NCBI RefSeq assembly: GCF_000224065.1
Contig: NZ_AFWT01000038.1
Span: 1-45,020 of the forward strand
DNA: 45,020 bases
DNA from: Thiorhodococcus drewsii AZ1
Lineage (GTDB): Bacteria; Pseudomonadota; Gammaproteobacteria; Chromatiales; Chromatiaceae
Reading direction: 5' to 3'
Shown here: positions 43,816 to 45,020 of the stretch, one piece after another
Layout of the letters: each line of letters starts with the position of its first letter
How positions within the stretch are numbered: position 1 is the stretch's first letter
Notes under the pieces: model-generated
The model's database searches: none
Told to the model about the DNA's origin: nothing
Seen by the model: the letters and a program-made list of their open reading frames with translations, nothing else
Translations under genes and position numbers: made by a program

Positions 43816-43913
43816 TTTGGGGGGCTGAGACGCGATCGCGCCTTCTCGGCGAAGGCGATCATGTCATCGAGGTAGAAGCCCCACTCCCGCTTGCTGTCGC
43901 TGGGCTCAGACAC
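43812..43913 (-). pseudogene. Truncated HEPN (HepT/DUF86) toxin remnant
   Basis: GTG 43911-43913 overlaps the stop region of the nucleotidyltransferase gene and opens a 33-codon frame. Its start, SDSKREWGFYLDDMIAFAEK, is the typical N-terminus of HEPN DUF86 proteins. The next residues (ARSRLSPPN) are unrelated and the frame ends at the mnmG stop codon. The RNase motif Rx4-6H, normally near residue 75-80 onwards, is lost. The gene has therefore lost about three quarters of its length. Confidence 0.75.
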
Positions 43914-44196
43914 GAATCGCCTCGCGTTCGATATAGGGAGCCAGTTCTCGGCGCAGTGCCTTGCGTGTGACCAGGTCGACCGGGCGTCCGAGCAGGTCTT
44001 CGAGGTAGAACTGTACGCCGAAGTAGCGGTGAGAGGTCGAGGGGCCATCGAAAGAGACGAGGATGTCGACATCGCTGTCCACGCGGGCCTCGTCTCGCAC
44101 CGTTGAGCCGAAGAGCGCCAGCTCGGCGACACCAAAACGCCGAGCGAGATTCGCCTTGTGCTCGGCGAGCAGCTTTAGCGTTTGTTCACGGCTCAC
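43906..44196 (-). CDS. mntA: MNT-type nucleotidyltransferase, antitoxin of a HEPN/MNT pair
   Basis: 96 residues from GTG 44194-44196, with AGGAGG five bases upstream. A minimal nucleotidyltransferase with the active-site motif LFGSTVRDEARVDSDVDILV (GSx(10)DxD, Asp at about 40 and 42). The C-terminal part, FYLEDLLGRPVDLVTRKALRRELAPYIEREAIRV, carries the third conserved Asp (VDLV). MntA proteins silence the HEPN toxin by adding AMP to a Tyr near its active site. Here the downstream HEPN gene is cut to 33 codons, leaving an apparently intact antitoxin alone. The two frames overlap, as in complete pairs. Confidence 0.9.
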   Translation of the reverse strand: MSREQTLKLLAEHKANLARRFGVAELALFGSTVRDEARVDSDVDILVSFDGPSTSHRYFGVQFYLEDLLGRPVDLVTRKALRRELAPYIEREAIRV

Positions 44197-44311
44197 GTTT
44201 TCCTCCTTACAGCAGGAGCAGAAGCTCGATTTCCCGTCTCAGAAGATACCAGTGGATCGACATGCGCTGCAGCAAGGCTAGCATGGGTCTCGCTGAGTCG
44301 CGATCACCTGC

Positions 44312-45020
44312 CTACCGCACTGGGCTCAGCGCATGCGTTTCCAGTCGATGCCGCGATAGACCCGCACTGCATTGCCGCGTTCGAGTTGGGTGTGCTGTCG
44401 CCAGCGCTGGTTCTCGGCGGTGTCCCGACCGTCCTCCGAGCCATCGCCACGGAACCCAGACACCGAGACCCAGTACGGCCAGGCCATAGAGCGCCCAGGT
44501 CGGGATCCGTGTCAGCCAGCGGGCGATGAGCCGGATCAGATCGCCCTTGTAGCCGATCTTGGTGGCGCGGGCGGAATACTTGACGAATGTAACCGCGCCG
44601 ATTCTGTCTAGGGTGCGCAGCCCGCCTAGACCGAAGGTCGCGGCCAGCCTGACGGCGTCGCGGCCGAGAGCTCCGGCGCGTTCGGCGGTCTTGACGATCG
44701 TCTCGCCGCCAATGCGGTACAGGGTCGCGCTGTGCTGGCCGAATGCCTCGGCGAAACGGGCCATGCGAGTGAGCGAGGCGGCATCGCGGGTGTGGCTGAG
44801 CAGAGTCAGTCCGCCGCGCGTTTTAGCCAGGGTGTAGACGTCGCCGAACAGGCCCTTCACCGAATCCAGCGAGCGGGTCTTCTTGACCGTCTGGGCCTCC
44901 TTGACGAGTCTCTTGCCCAGCCAGGAGGGCAGTTTACCGAGCTTGCGTGCGCTCTTGAGGACCGCCGATCCACCCTTGACTGCGGTCGCGGCGGCCAGGG
45001 CCGGCGAGGCGGCGCCCGCC
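44312..45020 (-). CDS. Partial hypothetical protein, 5' end beyond the window
   Basis: The frame stays open from the right edge (45020) to the stop at 44312, giving at least 235 residues; an internal GTG at 44860 is not a likely start. The visible part is Ala/Lys/Arg-rich and helical, with repeated short patterns such as RLVKEAQTVKK, RMARFAEAFGQ and KTAERAGALGRDAVRL. One membrane helix lies near the C-terminus (IPTWALYGLAVLGLGVWVPW), followed by a basic tail. I do not recognise a family. The 115 bp between it and mntA show only the mntA ribosome binding site. Confidence 0.6.
   Translation of the reverse strand, partial: AGAASPALAAATAVKGGSAVLKSARKLGKLPSWLGKRLVKEAQTVKKTRSLDSVKGLFGDVYTLAKTRGGLTLLSHTRDAASLTRMARFAEAFGQHSATLYRIGGETIVKTAERAGALGRDAVRLAATFGLGGLRTLDRIGAVTFVKYSARATKIGYKGDLIRLIARWLTRIPTWALYGLAVLGLGVWVPWRWLGGRSGHRREPALATAHPTRTRQCSAGLSRHRLETHALSPVR

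Overview
The window is GC-rich, gene-dense bacterial chromosome and reads as a gammaproteobacterium. The shapes of FeoAB, PriA, ArgS, SixA, MnmG and the Lpp/L,D-transpeptidase pair, plus short heptamer and palindromic dispersed repeats, suggest a Chromatiales/Chromatiaceae-like organism. No photosynthesis or sulfur gene is present, so the family-level guess is inference.

Left edge (1-3.8 kb): an accessory strip. It holds two AT-rich genes of unknown function (417-1431), a probable 158-bp MITE-like insertion with 9-bp target duplications, a 14-bp tandem repeat array, a small conserved hypothetical gene, and a decayed integron-integrase-like recombinase that lost about 50 codons and carries two frame breaks.

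3.2-7.8 kb: the most unusual stretch. An XRE-type repressor gene diverges from a perfect operator palindrome, a 27-codon ORF and a strong terminator. Next come a degenerate tRNA-Ile(GAT)-like gene, about 500 bp of hairpin-rich non-coding sequence, a slipin (SPFH/band-7) gene, a 63-codon basic ORF and rtcB, the RNA ligase. Slipin-rtcB pairing is a known RNA-repair arrangement; the tRNA-like gene and paired hairpins just upstream make this the best candidate here for an undescribed RNA-based system.

7.8-22.5 kb: mostly housekeeping. ldh, a SPOR-domain protein, argS and priA lie on the minus strand. HNH, fructosamine-kinase-like and sixA genes lie on the plus strand. feoAB, a diguanylate cyclase and a second EF-G follow.

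22.5-24.9 kb: an L,D-transpeptidase converges on a Braun-type lipoprotein, its likely substrate, with overlapping 3' ends. A DUF98 chorismate-lyase-like gene follows.

25-42 kb: two MoxR-type clusters. The first is RDD - SpoIIM-like - DUF4129 - DUF4350 - MoxR with no DUF58 gene. The second is MoxR - DUF58 - (diguanylate cyclase) - transglutaminase, with a cyclase wedged between the usual partners. Between them lie a MerR operon with twin operators, a DUF2076 gene, an AEC transporter and a hybrid histidine kinase.

42-45 kb: mnmG, then a broken HEPN/MNT toxin-antitoxin pair (nucleotidyltransferase intact, HEPN reduced to 33 codons), and a partial unknown gene running off the right edge.
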